Positions 1 through 8,822 of a stretch of 64,000 nucleotides of DNA are shown here, piece by piece (within the stretch, counting starts at the first letter, position 1; every line of letters begins with the position of its first letter). The notes beneath the pieces were generated by a model. It made no database searches. It saw only the letters and a list, made by a program, of their open reading frames with translations, and had not been told where the DNA came from. The translations under genes were made by a program, and so were the position numbers. The stretch comes from CAVRXT01 sp963725655 (lineage in GTDB: Bacteria > Acidobacteriota > Terriglobia > Acidiferrales > UBA7541): the NCBI GenBank assembly GCA_963725655.1, contig CAVRYY010000001.1:1-64000 (forward strand), given 5' to 3'.

Positions 1-33
1 CGATTTGTTAGTCCAGGAGAAGTGAGAGAGTTT

Positions 34-342
34 TTATATCACAGCCATGGGCTGTGAAGATAAATTTGCTCCCCAAGGGTTACAGGCCACGGGGGCAGGC
101 GGCCTGTAACCAAGTGCCGAGTGCGGCCGCTTCGTGTTGTATACCACCCGCCACTTCTCGATCACTACCTGCGCCTCCTGCAACGAGTAGAAAAGTTCTC
201 GGTTCAAGCATTCGTCCCGTAACTTTCCATTGAAGCTTTCGCAGTAGCCGTTCTCCCAAGGACTTCCCGGCTCGATGTATAGCGTCCCGGTACCCACTTT
301 GGCCAGCCACTGCCGCAGTTCTTTCGCCACGAACTCCGGACC
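34..342 (-). pseudogene. IS3 transposase OrfB, C-terminal half
   Basis: This is the C-terminal part of an rve-type DDE integrase. It starts at the IS110 junction with the codons for G-P-E-F, which follow the second catalytic Asp, and contains the third catalytic Glu in the stretch ENGYCESFNG, then the typical tail RPHSALGYRPPAP. The N-terminal half is on the other side of the IS110 at 2001-2531. The open frame continues upstream into IS110 sequence for about 28 codons, which are not transposase. Nonfunctional unless IS110 excises precisely. Confidence 0.9.
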
Positions 343-504
343 ATAGCACCTCGGGAACGAGGCCGTTTTTGCTAACGGGTGGGGTCGACCAGCATGGCTG
401 AAGGGAGCGAAGCGACCGGAAGTCATGCTGGTGGGTCATGGTCAGTCGAACGGTCTCCTGTACTGTGAGTGTGTTCAGCATTCACCAAAGGAGACGGACC
501 GACC
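343..504 (+). ncRNA. Candidate bridge-RNA region, IS110 left end
   Basis: The stretch between the element's left end and its transposase is rich in inverted repeats: CCTCG-ggaa-CGAGG (about 348-361), a longer arm pair CCAGCATGgCT / AGtCATGCTGG (about 391-433), and GTCTCCT / AGGAGAC enclosing GTGAgTG / CAtTCAC (about 452-495). IS110-family elements encode a guide (bridge) RNA in a non-coding end, usually the left end in the IS110 subgroup. The structure is visible; RNA expression and the guide loops are inference. The last hairpin overlaps the transposase ribosome-binding site (AAAGGAG), which could also couple folding to translation. Confidence 0.4.
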
Positions 505-1794
505 ATGACCAACCCGCAGAGTACGCTGGAAGCAGTTGTCTGGGTAGCCATCGATGTGGCGAAGGACCGCCATGAAGCCCTGATCGAAGCCCCAGGATGG
601 AAAAACCGAAAGAAATTTCGCGTGCAGAACACCGCCCAGGAGTTTCGCGCATTCGCCGATTTCCTCCATAGCCTGGGCTCGTCAACTCGAATTGGGTTCG
701 AGCCAACTGGCAACTACCATCGAGCGCTTACCTACTTCCTGCATTCGGAAGGGTTTCAGTTGGAGCTCATCTCCTCTCTGGCCGTAGCACGCACCCGAGA
801 AGCGATGCACAACTCGTGGGATAAGAACGATCCAAAGGATGCCCAGGTCATTTTGCATTTATTAAAATCCCGACTGACCCAGCACTACCATGACCCGACG
901 GTGCACGACCTGAACGATCTTCAGGAACTCTCCAAAACGCATCACCACATCTCTTTGGAAAAAACGCGAACGCAACACCGACTGCTGACCCACTACCTGC
1001 CGCTCTACTTCCCGGAGATCGCCCGCTACCACTCTTCTTCTCGCTCGGAATGGTTGTGGAACTTGCTCATCGAGTTCCCCACACCTGGGAGCATAACCCG
1101 TGTCTCGAGAGACCAGTTCGTTCGCAAAGCTTGGAACCTGGTTGGCCGCAAGGTCGCTAAAGAGCGCATTTTGACTGATATTTACCTGACCGCGCAGTCT
1201 TCGGTGGGCCTTCCTGCCGAAGAAAACTCGGAGACCGTCGCCATGCTTCGTTTCGTGCTACGCCAACTCCTCACTCTGTGCCAGTTGCGGGCCACCATCG
1301 AAGAACGAGCCGACGACCTCCTTTCCTGCAACGAGGATTATCAGCGACTGCGGCGCATTCCAGGAATTGGACCGATCTCGGCTTTGACGATCCTCGCCGA
1401 AGCCGGAGACCTGCGACGGTTTACTCATCACCGGCAGTTTCTGAAGTTCTGTGGATTCGATCTTGCCACCGAACAGTCCGGGCAGTTCCGTGGCCTCTCC
1501 CGACTTTCGAAACGTGGCAACGCGCGGCTCCGGGCTGTCTTTTGGATGGCCGCCAGCGTTGCTGTACGCATGCGCGAAAACAGTTTCCGGGCCAAGTTCG
1601 ATCGCTATATGCGGCGTGATCCGGGCAGTGTGGACCGTAGGCGCAAGGCTTACGTCGCTGTCGCTGCCAAGATCGCCCGGGTGACCTATGCGCTCATCCG
1701 GTCCGGAACCGATTACCGCTGCTTCCACGAAGTGGCGGTGCCAAGTGGAGGAACCCGTTCTGCACGGGCCGTTGAGGCGATTCCGACCTCGTAG
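505..1794 (+). CDS. IS110-family transposase (DEDD, Tnp_1/Tnp_20)
   Basis: The 429-aa product is an IS110 recombinase. The N-terminal RuvC-like DEDD domain shows Asp17 in VAIDVAKD, Glu in GFEPTGNYH and the Asp pair in KNDPKDAQ. The C-terminal Tnp_20 domain shows IPGIGPISALTI and the serine-containing LSKRGNARLR segment, which carries the nucleophilic Ser in this family. I chose ATG 505 because AAAGGAGAC lies ten bases upstream; an in-frame ATG at 469 would add 12 residues lying inside the structured leader. This is the only complete copy of three in the window (others at 6851-7362 and 33935-35225), so it is the only one that could act and could mobilise the others in trans. Confidence 0.95.
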   Translation: MTNPQSTLEAVVWVAIDVAKDRHEALIEAPGWKNRKKFRVQNTAQEFRAFADFLHSLGSSTRIGFEPTGNYHRALTYFLHSEGFQLELISSLAVARTREAMHNSWDKNDPKDAQVILHLLKSRLTQHYHDPTVHDLNDLQELSKTHHHISLEKTRTQHRLLTHYLPLYFPEIARYHSSSRSEWLWNLLIEFPTPGSITRVSRDQFVRKAWNLVGRKVAKERILTDIYLTAQSSVGLPAEENSETVAMLRFVLRQLLTLCQLRATIEERADDLLSCNEDYQRLRRIPGIGPISALTILAEAGDLRRFTHHRQFLKFCGFDLATEQSGQFRGLSRLSKRGNARLRAVFWMAASVAVRMRENSFRAKFDRYMRRDPGSVDRRRKAYVAVAAKIARVTYALIRSGTDYRCFHEVAVPSGGTRSARAVEAIPTS

Positions 1795-2000
1795 ATAATG
1801 TGCGGGTCTTCCACTTGGAAAGGACTTCGTTTTAAGTACAGAGAAGGCCGCAGAGATTCAGCGGACCTTGTGTCGCTATGGTGGAGTGCCATTTCCTGTT
1901 GTCTGTGGAAGCCACTTGGATTTAGACTTCAACCGCGCCTGAAATCAGACGCACAGGAGATCTTCGTCCTGACCTCTTCTTAGCACTCCGCAGTTAGTAC
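1795..2000 (+). other. IS110 right non-coding end
   Basis: About 200 bases without a gene between the transposase stop and the right end. It is conserved in copy B (33729-33934). It contains TTAGCACTCC next to the terminal GTTAGTAC, echoing TAGCACCTC at the left end, and an internal GGAGTGCC complementary to it. In IS1111-type relatives the bridge RNA lies on this side, so this end must also be considered when searching for the guide. A segment GCGGACCTTGTGTC near 1861-1875 resembles the target GGACC-GT-TGTCC, but this may be chance. Confidence 0.4.
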
Positions 2001-2531
2001 GTTGTCCGAGCGAATGTTTTCCGGTATTCCTCGCAACAGCATCACGTCCGCAACTGCTTCGATCACTTCATATCTCCCCAGCCTTCTGGCGACACGGATC
2101 GCCAGGCACTCCCGAGTGTATTCGTCGATCAGCGTCAACATCCGCAGCATTCTGCCGTCGTGCGTCATCGCGCTCACGAAGTCATAGCTCCACACGTGAT
2201 TCGCCCGCTCTGGCCGCAGCCGTACGCACCATCCATCGTTCAACCACAACCGTGCTCGCGCCCTCTGTTTCTGCGGCACTTTCAGCCCTTCACGACGCCA
2301 GATACGCTGCACTCGGTCCTTACCTACCTGCCAGCCATCCCGTTGCAACAGCGCCGTAATTCGCCGATAGCCGTAGCGCCCGTATTCGCTGGCCAAGGCA
2401 ACGATCGCTTCCGTCAGCCCCTCTTCGTCGATCCTCGGGATCGCGGCATAGCGTTGTGTCCTCCGCCACTGCCCCAGCAGCCGGCAGGCATGGCGCTCGC
2501 TCACTTCGTACTTTTCGCGCGCCTGCTCCAC
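2001..2531 (-). pseudogene. IS3 transposase OrfB, N-terminal half
   Basis: The N-terminal part of OrfB holds the HTH_21-like region (YGRYGYRRITALL) and the first part of the rve catalytic core (first Asp in WSYDFVS). It stops at IRSDN, the second catalytic Asp, where IS110 enters. Eight further residues up to the stop at 1980 are IS110 sequence. Copy B at 33198-33728 is clearly homologous but differs at roughly one residue in ten. Confidence 0.9.
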
Positions 2532-2554
2532 CGCACAACGCCGCCGCTCAGGGC

Positions 2555-2833
2555 TCAGAAGTTTCCCGAGGCCACGTCCTTCAGAATCTGCTTCTCCAGA
2601 GACAGCTCCGCCACCAAACGCTTCAACTTCGCGTTCTCTCGCTCCAGCTCCTTCATCCGTTTCGCTTGATCCAGCTTCAGGCCGCCGAACTCTTTCCTCC
2701 AGCGGTAGTACGTCTGAATCGTGATCTCTGCTTCCTTGCAGGCTTGTGGCGTGGTTTTCCCATTCGCGATTTCCACTTCCATCTGCCGCAGCAGCGTCAC
2801 AATCTGCTCCGGCTTATGTTTCTTCATCGCCAT
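2555..2833 (-). CDS. IS3 transposase OrfA
   Basis: Small IS3 OrfA with an N-terminal helix-turn-helix (KPEQIVTLLRQ ... CKEAEITIQTYYRWRKEFGG) and a C-terminal leucine-zipper-like coiled coil (MKELERENAKLKRLVAELSLEKQ). It binds the IS ends and is normally joined to OrfB by a -1 frameshift. The chosen ATG follows AAAGGAGAGCTGG; the open frame extends 11 codons upstream towards the IS end. The reading frame is intact here, but with OrfB interrupted it can at most act as an inhibitor. Confidence 0.9.
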   Translation of the reverse strand: MAMKKHKPEQIVTLLRQMEVEIANGKTTPQACKEAEITIQTYYRWRKEFGGLKLDQAKRMKELERENAKLKRLVAELSLEKQILKDVASGNF

Positions 2834-2893
2834 GTCCAGCTCTCCTTTAGAGTGATTTTCTCTCACTCTCGCTGGACTAAATCAACCCGGTCA

Positions 2894-3183
2894 GGTCAGT
2901 TTGAGACTTTCGTAGCCGAAGTTTTCGCCCCGGCCTATCGGGGGAAAGCGGCTCGGGCTTAACCACCCGCCGACTCAAGCTGGTCTCTGGTTCAACTTTC
3001 AGCGGCGGCACAGCCACGTGCATCTGCACTTCAGACCCAGCCGTCGTCGCCTACCGGCTGCACACCGGGAGCACAGCGGGCGGCAATCACTACATCTCTC
3101 TGGAGGTGCTCACCTCATCCTGCGTCACATATAGTGCTATTTACCCCTATTGGTGTATAACGGCATTTATGGGAAAAACGCGA
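2894..3183. other. Gap between IS3 copy A and RHH gene
   Basis: No gene recognised. One plus-strand frame is open through much of the stretch (about 2960-3130) but has no start codon and no recognisable motif; it may be the tail of a gene destroyed by the IS3 insertion. Confidence 0.5.
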
Positions 3184-3318
3184 ATGAATATTTACTTGAA
3201 TGACCAGCAGAAGAAAACGCTGGAACGACTCTCGGCCCACACCGGAGCGCCGGTCGCGGAGCTGGTCCGCCGTGCCGTCGATAACTACCTGACGATGCGG
3301 AAAAAGGAATTGAAATGA
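3184..3318 (+). CDS. Ribbon-helix-helix protein (44 aa)
   Basis: A very small CopG/Arc-type ribbon-helix-helix protein: a short strand MNIYLNDQ, then two helices containing LERLSAHTGAPVAELV and RRAVDNYL. Such dimers bind operator DNA, usually their own promoter. It overlaps the following recombinase gene by four bases (ATGA at 3315-3318), so the two are translationally coupled and probably form one module. The start at 3184 gives the canonical RHH length; an ATG at 3169 would add five residues. Autoregulation of the recombinase is inference. Confidence 0.75.
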   Translation: MNIYLNDQQKKTLERLSAHTGAPVAELVRRAVDNYLTMRKKELK

Positions 3319-3977
3319 CAATGAAACGCGCAGCAATTTATTGCAGAGTATCCACAGCGGATCAGCATCCGGAAACGCAGCTCTATGATCTGCGCGAGAT
3401 GGCTCGCCAGCGCGGCTATGAAGTAATCCACGAGTACACCGATGTAATTTCCGGTGCGAAGGCGAAGCGCCCTGGCCTTGACCAGCTCGTGGCCGATGCT
3501 CGGCGGCATCGATTTGATGTGGTGCTAGTTGCAGCCTTTGATCGGATGGCAAGAAGCGTACGCCATTTCCTGGAAGTCCTCGATGAGCTAAGCCATCTCG
3601 GGATCGAATTCATTAGCCACAGGGAAAACATCGATACCGGCGGCCCACTTGGTCGAGCCATGGTGGTCATCGTGGGAGCGATTGCCGAACTCGAAAGAAA
3701 TCTAATCGTGGAAAGGGTCAAAGCGGGAATGCGCCGGGCGCGGCTGGAAGGCCGCCAGATTGGGCGGACTCCTTTGGATATCGACCGTGGGCAGGTGATG
3801 CGGGACCGCCGCTCTGGAATGTCGCTGACCTGCGTCGCGAAGAAACACCGGATTTCCCGGGCGAGCGTTTGCCGGTTGATGAAGGATGCTGAATGCGGCC
3901 AGCAGGTCAAGATGATTTCGTCAGAGTCCGAGCACGAGCCCGCCGAGCAGCTAGCACCGCTCGAACGCGCTGCCTGA
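3315..3977 (+). CDS. Small serine recombinase (resolvase/invertase type)
   Basis: The 220-aa product has the full N-terminal resolvase domain: the nucleophile Ser13 in YCRVSTADQ, the arginines of FDRMARS, and GRAMVVIVGAIAELERNLIVERVKAGM leading into the long E helix. It ends in a helix-turn-helix of the Hin/gamma-delta type (LTCVAKKHRISRASVCRLMKD). It catalyses site-specific DNA inversion, resolution or integration at short paired sites. Its 3' end lies ten bases from the 3' end of a TPR-kinase remnant in opposite orientation, a junction that recurs at 22281-22540. It appears intact and is coupled to the RHH gene upstream. Confidence 0.92.
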   Translation: MTMKRAAIYCRVSTADQHPETQLYDLREMARQRGYEVIHEYTDVISGAKAKRPGLDQLVADARRHRFDVVLVAAFDRMARSVRHFLEVLDELSHLGIEFISHRENIDTGGPLGRAMVVIVGAIAELERNLIVERVKAGMRRARLEGRQIGRTPLDIDRGQVMRDRRSGMSLTCVAKKHRISRASVCRLMKDAECGQQVKMISSESEHEPAEQLAPLERAA

Positions 3978-3987
3978 GCGGCATACA

Positions 3988-4262
3988 TCACTTCAGCTTG
4001 GCGTACTCCGCCTTGGCTTCTTTCAGGATGGGGATGTCGGGGTCGGCGTCTTTCCATAGTGTGAGGAAATCATTGTAGGCGCGAGCGCACGGACGCGGGC
4101 GGCATCGGCGTCCGCTCCCTACGTAGTTCTCGACTCCAAGGCATTGGCTCGCGCCACTCCCAGATGCGCCAGTGCTCCCGTCCAGCAGTTCCAGACGATC
4201 CCGCTGTGGTCGATGATCTTCTGAAACTCGCCCGCCGCAGCACCGCCCTGTCCGGCTGCCAC
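3988..4262 (-). pseudogene. Remnant of Ser/Thr kinase TPR tail
   Basis: Minus-strand frames encode two pieces of the C terminus typical of acidobacterial TPR Ser/Thr kinases: an upstream piece with AAAGEFQKIIDHSGIVWN and GALAHLGVARANAL, and a downstream piece with YNDFLTLWKDADPDIPILK and AKAEYAKLK followed by a stop at 3988. A short foreign-looking segment (about 4078-4125) replaces the linker between them. No kinase domain is present. It is a scar of a lost kinase gene. Confidence 0.7.
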
Positions 4263-4421
4263 TGGGCCTTTGAGGGGTGACATAATTATTGGGCTAAGAC
4301 ACTTCGGCTATTTAAGGTTCGAAAATCAAGGGTATTATGATACTTTCACGCCTTAAATATTGCTGCTACGCGCTCCACCAGCCCAGTTCGCTCACAGAAA
4401 TCGTGTTTTAGGGACGATCCT

Positions 4422-6764
4422 ATGAGACTTAGCCTTCGAGCCATTTCGCTGTGCTGTGCAATGAGTGTTCTGGTCGCCGTGGTGTGCAATCTAAGCGGCT
4501 GTGCCGACGCGCCGCCGCTGCCAACCATTGGTGTGAACCCCTATATGATCACGATTCATCCGGGGGATCAGAATGTTCCGGTCAGCGTCAGCCTCAGCAA
4601 TAGCCCCCGCCAGGGAGCGTTCACTATCACCCTCACCGGCTTGCCTTCCGGGATAACCGTTTCTCCGTTGGCCCTGAGCGCAGGCGAGTCGGGCACCCTC
4701 AAGGTGAGCGCCTCACTGGCTGCGGATCAGGAATCCTTCCTGGCAAACGCGCCACAGGCGTTGGACTACGATTTGAGGAACATCACCATCGCCGCCGCCT
4801 TGGGCGGCTCTGGCCTGGTCGTTCAGCCGATGATGTTCTATGTCACCTTGGAGAATCCCGGCTACACCCCGGAGCCCAGCCAGATCGACCTGCCGGTGGT
4901 AAACATCAACACCAACGGGACGCCCATTGCCGACAAAGTCACCGAGGTTCCCGGCACCATCACCATAACCAGCGGCCAGACCTCCTATTTGCCGAATGCC
5001 AGCGATAGCGACAACACCGCTACCTTCAAAATCCACGGCACTTCCACCGCCCTGATGCCGAAAAAACCCTACGACGTAAAACTCAATACCAGCATGGACC
5101 TGCTCAATACCATGGGTCTGAAGTGCCCCTACGTGACCAGTTCCGGCAAGAAAACCTGCGACAAGAGCAAGAGCTACCTGTTGCTCGCCAATTATGATGA
5201 CAAGACATTCCTTCGCGATTGGTCGGCCTCGGCCTTAGCCAATGCGATTCCGATTGGCAACGGTTACCTGAACTCCCCGGCAGACTCGCCCACCCCCAGC
5301 GGGACCGCTACCTTGATGCCGTGGGCGCCGCACTCTCTGTTTGTGGAGGTGTATCTAAATGGAGTTTATGAGGGCAATTACCAACTGATTGAAAAAGTGA
5401 AGGTCGATAGCCACCGCATCAACATCGACGAGTTGACGGAATCAGACACCGCTCCCGCGGATATCACCGGCGGTTATCTCCTGGAAATCGATAACCGCAA
5501 AGCCGAGGTATACGACTGGGTCACCCCCGCTTCGTATGTTCCGATCGGCATCGTCGACCCGGATTTCACCCCCGATCCCGAGATTCCCCAGCAGACTGCC
5601 TATATATCCGGCTATGTGGATACCGCCGACACGGCCCTATTTTCCGGCAACTTCACTGATCCTACGCTCGGCTGGCGCGCTTACTTTGATGAGGCTTCGG
5701 CGGTGAATTTCTACATCGTCAACGATGTAATGGGCAACGTGGATGGCGGCGCCTTCAACAGCAGCGATTATTTCTACAAAGCGCAAAACAACCCGTTGCT
5801 GTACATGGGGCCGATCTGGGACTTTGACATTAGCTCCGGCAACACCAATTACAATGCAGTCGTCAATCCCACCATCCCTTACATGCAGACTCAGGCGGCT
5901 TGGTATCGGCAGTGGTTTTCCGACCCGGGCTTCAAAGCCGATGTGATTACCCAGTGGAATGCCCTGCAGACCAACGGAGTCTTCACCCAATGGCTGGCGT
6001 CGATCAACCAGGAAGCCGCCGCTCTTCAGCAATCCCAAGCCAACAACTTTGGCCGCTGGCCGATGCAGGGCGTCCGGGTGTGGCCGAACCCGCAGGCCCC
6101 CGGCAGCTATAACGCGGAAGTAGCCTATTTGACCAACTGGATCGCCTTGCGCATCGCCTATCTCGATTCGCAGTTCAACGGCAAAGCGCAGACCGCCACC
6201 GCACTCAGCTCCTCCACCGGCATATTGCGCAATGGATCTCCGGCTACGCTCACCGCGGTCGTGACTGGGGGCAGCACTCCGACCGGCACGGTGTCCTTCA
6301 TCTCCACCGGCATCATGCTGGGAACGGCAAACCTGGACGGGACCGGCAAGGCCAGTCTGACCACGTCCAATTTGCCGATTGGCATTGACGGGCTGCAAGC
6401 GGTCTACAACGGTAGCAGCACTCAGGGAATGTCAGCGTCCACTGTAAACACCGTGACCGTCCTGGCGCCGCTGGTGCAAACTGTGGCCAGCATCGATGCC
6501 GAAAGCTCCACCGTGCAAGCGGGGAGTTCCGCAACCTTCACGGTTTCGGTTTATGGGGTATCCGGTAAAGTGGCCCCGACCGGCACGGTCGGCTTCCTGG
6601 CCAATGGCACGCAGTTCGGTTCCGTAGCTTTACTGGGAGATACCGCAACGATTAAGACCACGAATTTGCCGGCCGGCAGCAATGCGGTGCAGGCCGTCTA
6701 TAGCGGAAATTCGGCGTATCAGGGGTCGTCGTCGAACGCCATACAGATCACTGTGAATCACTAG
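4422..6764 (+). CDS. CotH-kinase-like lipoprotein with Ig-like repeats
   Basis: The 780-aa product begins with a lipoprotein signal peptide (hydrophobic run, then LSGC with Cys27), so it is probably anchored in the outer membrane or exported. The middle (about residues 160-600) matches the CotH kinase family: VEVYLNGVYEGNYQLIEKVKVD and YMGPIWDFDIS, whose acidic residues correspond to the metal/ATP site of CotH-type protein kinases. Two C-terminal Ig-like (Big_3_5) repeats follow, each with a PTGTVxF motif and an AVYxGxS motif. An N-terminal beta-rich region precedes the CotH domain. The substrate is unknown. An IS110/IS3 remnant begins about 90 bases after the stop. The gene is intact. Confidence 0.85.
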   Translation: MRLSLRAISLCCAMSVLVAVVCNLSGCADAPPLPTIGVNPYMITIHPGDQNVPVSVSLSNSPRQGAFTITLTGLPSGITVSPLALSAGESGTLKVSASLAADQESFLANAPQALDYDLRNITIAAALGGSGLVVQPMMFYVTLENPGYTPEPSQIDLPVVNINTNGTPIADKVTEVPGTITITSGQTSYLPNASDSDNTATFKIHGTSTALMPKKPYDVKLNTSMDLLNTMGLKCPYVTSSGKKTCDKSKSYLLLANYDDKTFLRDWSASALANAIPIGNGYLNSPADSPTPSGTATLMPWAPHSLFVEVYLNGVYEGNYQLIEKVKVDSHRINIDELTESDTAPADITGGYLLEIDNRKAEVYDWVTPASYVPIGIVDPDFTPDPEIPQQTAYISGYVDTADTALFSGNFTDPTLGWRAYFDEASAVNFYIVNDVMGNVDGGAFNSSDYFYKAQNNPLLYMGPIWDFDISSGNTNYNAVVNPTIPYMQTQAAWYRQWFSDPGFKADVITQWNALQTNGVFTQWLASINQEAAALQQSQANNFGRWPMQGVRVWPNPQAPGSYNAEVAYLTNWIALRIAYLDSQFNGKAQTATALSSSTGILRNGSPATLTAVVTGGSTPTGTVSFISTGIMLGTANLDGTGKASLTTSNLPIGIDGLQAVYNGSSTQGMSASTVNTVTVLAPLVQTVASIDAESSTVQAGSSATFTVSVYGVSGKVAPTGTVGFLANGTQFGSVALLGDTATIKTTNLPAGSNAVQAVYSGNSAYQGSSSNAIQITVNH

Positions 6765-6850
6765 AACACGCCGCCGGCGTCCTACGCGACGTCGCCCGCT
6801 CAGGGTGCCACGGGCCGCGAAAATCGCTGTGGTCCGAAAGGGCCCGAACT

Positions 6851-7362
6851 TGGCCCGGAAACTGTTTTCGCGCATGCGTACAGCAACGCTGGCGGCCATC
6901 CAAAAGACAGCCCGGAGCCGCGCGTTGCCACGTTTCGAAAGTCGGGATATCGTTCAGGTCGTGCACCGTCGGGTCATGGTAGTGCTGGGTCAGTCGGGAT
7001 TTTAATAAATGCAAAATGACCTGGGCATCCTTTGGATCGTTCTTATCCCACGAGTTGTGCATCGCTTCTCGGGTGCGTGCTACGGCCAGAGAGGAGATGA
7101 GCTCCAACTGAAACCCTTCCGAATGCAGGAAGTAGGTAAGCGCTCGATGGTAGTTGCCAGTTGGCTCGAACCCAATTCGAGTTGACGAGCCCAGGCTATG
7201 GAGGAAATCGGCGAATGCGCGAAACTCCTGGGCGGTGTTCTGCACGCGAAATTTCTTTCGGTTTTTCCATCCTGGGGCTTCGATCAGGGCTTCATGGCGG
7301 TCCTTCGCCACATCGATGGCTACCCAGACAACTGCTTCCAGCGTACTCTGCGGGTTGGTCAT
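6851..7362 (-). pseudogene. IS110 transposase remnant (internal deletion)
   Basis: It starts at ATG 7362 (MTNPQST) and keeps the first DEDD residues (AIDVAKD, GFEPTGN, KNDPKDAQ) with no amino-acid difference from copy A up to VHDLND. It then jumps to the region before IPTFETW, out of frame, where a large internal deletion removed the middle of the protein. The C-terminal serine domain is incomplete. Inactive. Its leader lacks the CCAGCATG hairpin found in copies A and B. Confidence 0.9.
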
Positions 7363-7473
7363 GGTCGGTCCGTCTCCTTTGGTGAATGCTGAACACACTC
7401 ACAGTACAGGAGACCGTTCGACTGACCATGAACCCACCCGTTAGCAAAAACAGCCTCGTTCCCGAGGTGCTAC

Positions 7474-7741
7474 GGTCCAGAGTTTGTGGCTGCGGACTTG
7501 CGGAAGTGGCTGGGGAATGTGGGGACGGGAACGTTGTATATCGAGCCGGGCAATCCTTGGGAGAACGGTTACTGCGAGAGCTTCAACGGAAAGTTGCGGC
7601 ATGAATGCTTGAATGGAGAGATCTTTTACTCGCTGAAGGAGGCCCAGATCGTGATTGAGAAGTGGCGATTGGAATACAACACGAGGCGGCCGCACTCGTC
7701 GCTAGGCTACCGGCCGCCTGCGCCAGCGGCCTGTAGCCCCT
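7474..7741 (+). pseudogene. IS3 OrfB C-terminal remnant
   Basis: Begins exactly at the IS110 junction (GGTCCAGAGTTTGTGGC, codons for G-P-E-F-V) and runs through IEPGNPWENGYCESFNG to RPHSSLGYRPPAP. It breaks off before the IS3 end, so the rest of the element and the 5' part of the next gene have been lost together. Confidence 0.85.
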
Positions 7742-7760
7742 TGGTTCCACCAAACCCGCG

Positions 7761-8525
7761 ATGAGTGCGCAAAGGACGGGTCATGGCGCTGTGCTGCTCG
7801 GAAATAATACTGTGCTCGTGATGGGAGGAGCCGATAACAATGGACCCTTGGCCAGCGCGGAAATTTATGAACCGGCATCGAATCGATTCATCGCCACTAC
7901 GAGCATGCACACAGCGCGAGTGGCGCGTTCCGCCGTGGTCTTGCTTGACGGTCGCGTGTTGGTCACCGGAGGCGGGAACGGGCGTTCGGCGGAAGTTTAC
8001 GATCCCACTACAGCTACCTGGCTTGCAGTAGGCGACATGACCTCGGTACGGCAGAAGCATGCTGCGACGTTGTTGCCGGGCGGCCGCGTTCTAATTACCG
8101 GTGGTGCTCCGGACGGTCACTGGCATCCGTTACGCACCGCCGAAATTTTCGATCCGCATACGAACAAATTCACAGCTGTCGCCGACATGGAATTGGCGCG
8201 TTTTAAGCTGTCCGCTGCGACAGCGAGCCTTAGGAACGGCGAGGTGCTGGTCGCAGGTGGTGCTACAGAGGTGGAGATTTATGACAGCGCGTCTGGCAAA
8301 TTTTCGCTCGCCGGCAGCGTGAGCGAACCCCATTTCTTTGCCGCAGCCACACCGCTTGATGACGGTCGGATACTGATAACGGGCGGCTATGGTTTGCCCA
8401 GCGGGCGGCCGAATGGTCCTGTTTCGACCGAACAGGCGTGGGTTTATCAGCCTTGCCGCTTAGCTTCCGGGCCACCCGATTGGTTGCGTCCACGAGTCGC
8501 AATCACCGGTAGCGTGCCATTTTGA
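7761..8525 (+). pseudogene. Kelch-repeat protein, N-terminally truncated
   Basis: The protein consists of about five Kelch/galactose-oxidase-type blades with the repeating pattern R...H.A..L..G.VLV.GG......AE.YDP....; examples are TGHGAVLLGNNTVLVMGG, KHAATLLPGGRVLITGG and FFAAATPLDDGRILITGG. Such secreted beta-propellers usually carry a signal peptide and six to seven blades. Here the frame starts 19 bases after an IS3 remnant with no signal sequence, so the N terminus was probably removed by the insertion. The ATG at 7761 is simply the first available. Confidence 0.75.
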
Positions 8526-8585
8526 ATTCTACAGGGTTTGAATGGTTCTTGGCCGTCCGTTCCGGCCACGACGTCGCATTTCGGA

Positions 8586-8822
8586 CTATAGGTCCGACGA
8601 AGTTGAAGGTATGTCGACGTTCGATATTACGTCAATTTCTGATCTCTCGGGCAACGATACGCCGCAGACATCGCAGGTCAAACGCTGAACGGTGATCGCC
8701 CTTATCGCCTCCTGCGGCGTATTCGCGGAGATCACAATAATCTCTCGTAAATTGCCGTGGCCTTCCGGACAGGTAAACGCAAATTCGACATATCGACTGA
8801 TCTCGCCGGTTTCGACGGCCAT
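8586..8822 (-). CDS. Small protein with paired Cys motif
   Basis: A 78-aa hypothetical protein. It contains FTCPEGHGNLREI near residue 16 and RLTCDVCGVSLPE near residue 48, so a Cys/His and a CxxC pair could form a zinc site. No known family recognised. It is isolated between the Kelch fragment and degraded sequence. The start at 8822 follows a GA-rich stretch. Moderate confidence that it is a gene. Confidence 0.45.
   Translation of the reverse strand: MAVETGEISRYVEFAFTCPEGHGNLREIIVISANTPQEAIRAITVQRLTCDVCGVSLPERSEIDVISNVDIPSTSSDL

Larger units (their letters stand above)
343..2000 (+). mobile_element. IS110-family element inside IS3 copy A
   Basis: This insertion interrupts the IS3 OrfB reading frame. 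Comparing the three copies in this window fixes the ends: the left junction is GGACC followed by (G/A)T-AGCACC, and the right junction is TTAGTAC followed by GT-TGTCC, giving a shared core dinucleotide GT and no longer target duplication. The element has no terminal inverted repeats of IS3 type, which fits IS110. It holds one transposase gene, a structured left non-coding end (343-504) and a right non-coding end (1795-2000). In this copy the left core reads AT instead of GT. Confidence 0.9.
1..2893 (-). mobile_element. IS3-family element, copy A, split by IS110
   Basis: An IS3-family element lies on the minus strand: OrfA (2555-2833) and OrfB in two pieces (2001-2531 and 34-342) separated by an IS110 insertion. 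The inner end near 2893 reads (minus strand) TGACCGGGTTGATTTAG and is an imperfect inverted match to the outer end at position 1, which begins CGATTTGTTAGTCCAG and ends in GTGAGAGAG. By comparison with copy B at 32831-35732, the outer end lacks about nine bases (TGACCGGCC), so the element extends just beyond the left edge of the window. It cannot make full OrfB and should be immobile by itself. Confidence 0.9.
6851..7741 (+). mobile_element. IS3 + IS110 remnant, copy C
   Basis: A third copy of the nested arrangement, truncated at both ends. 6851-7473 is IS110 (minus strand), with an internal deletion of about 580 bases joining transposase codons around base 918 and base 1498 of copy A. 7474-7741 is the C-terminal part of IS3 OrfB (plus strand). 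The IS110 part is essentially identical to copy A over more than 400 bases, but the IS3 part is more like copy B. The left end is cut in the IS110 transposase, the right end in the last codons of OrfB, directly against the Kelch gene. Confidence 0.88.

Noticed and set aside
1258..1728. A 156-aa minus-strand frame inside the IS110 transposase
   Set aside because: Antisense shadow of a gene with intact catalytic motifs; no motif of its own.
1861..1875. GCGGACCTTGTGTC as the target guide of the bridge RNA
   Set aside because: It resembles the target GGACC-GT-TGTCC, but a bridge RNA needs one half in complement orientation in a paired loop, which I could not see; kept only as a note.
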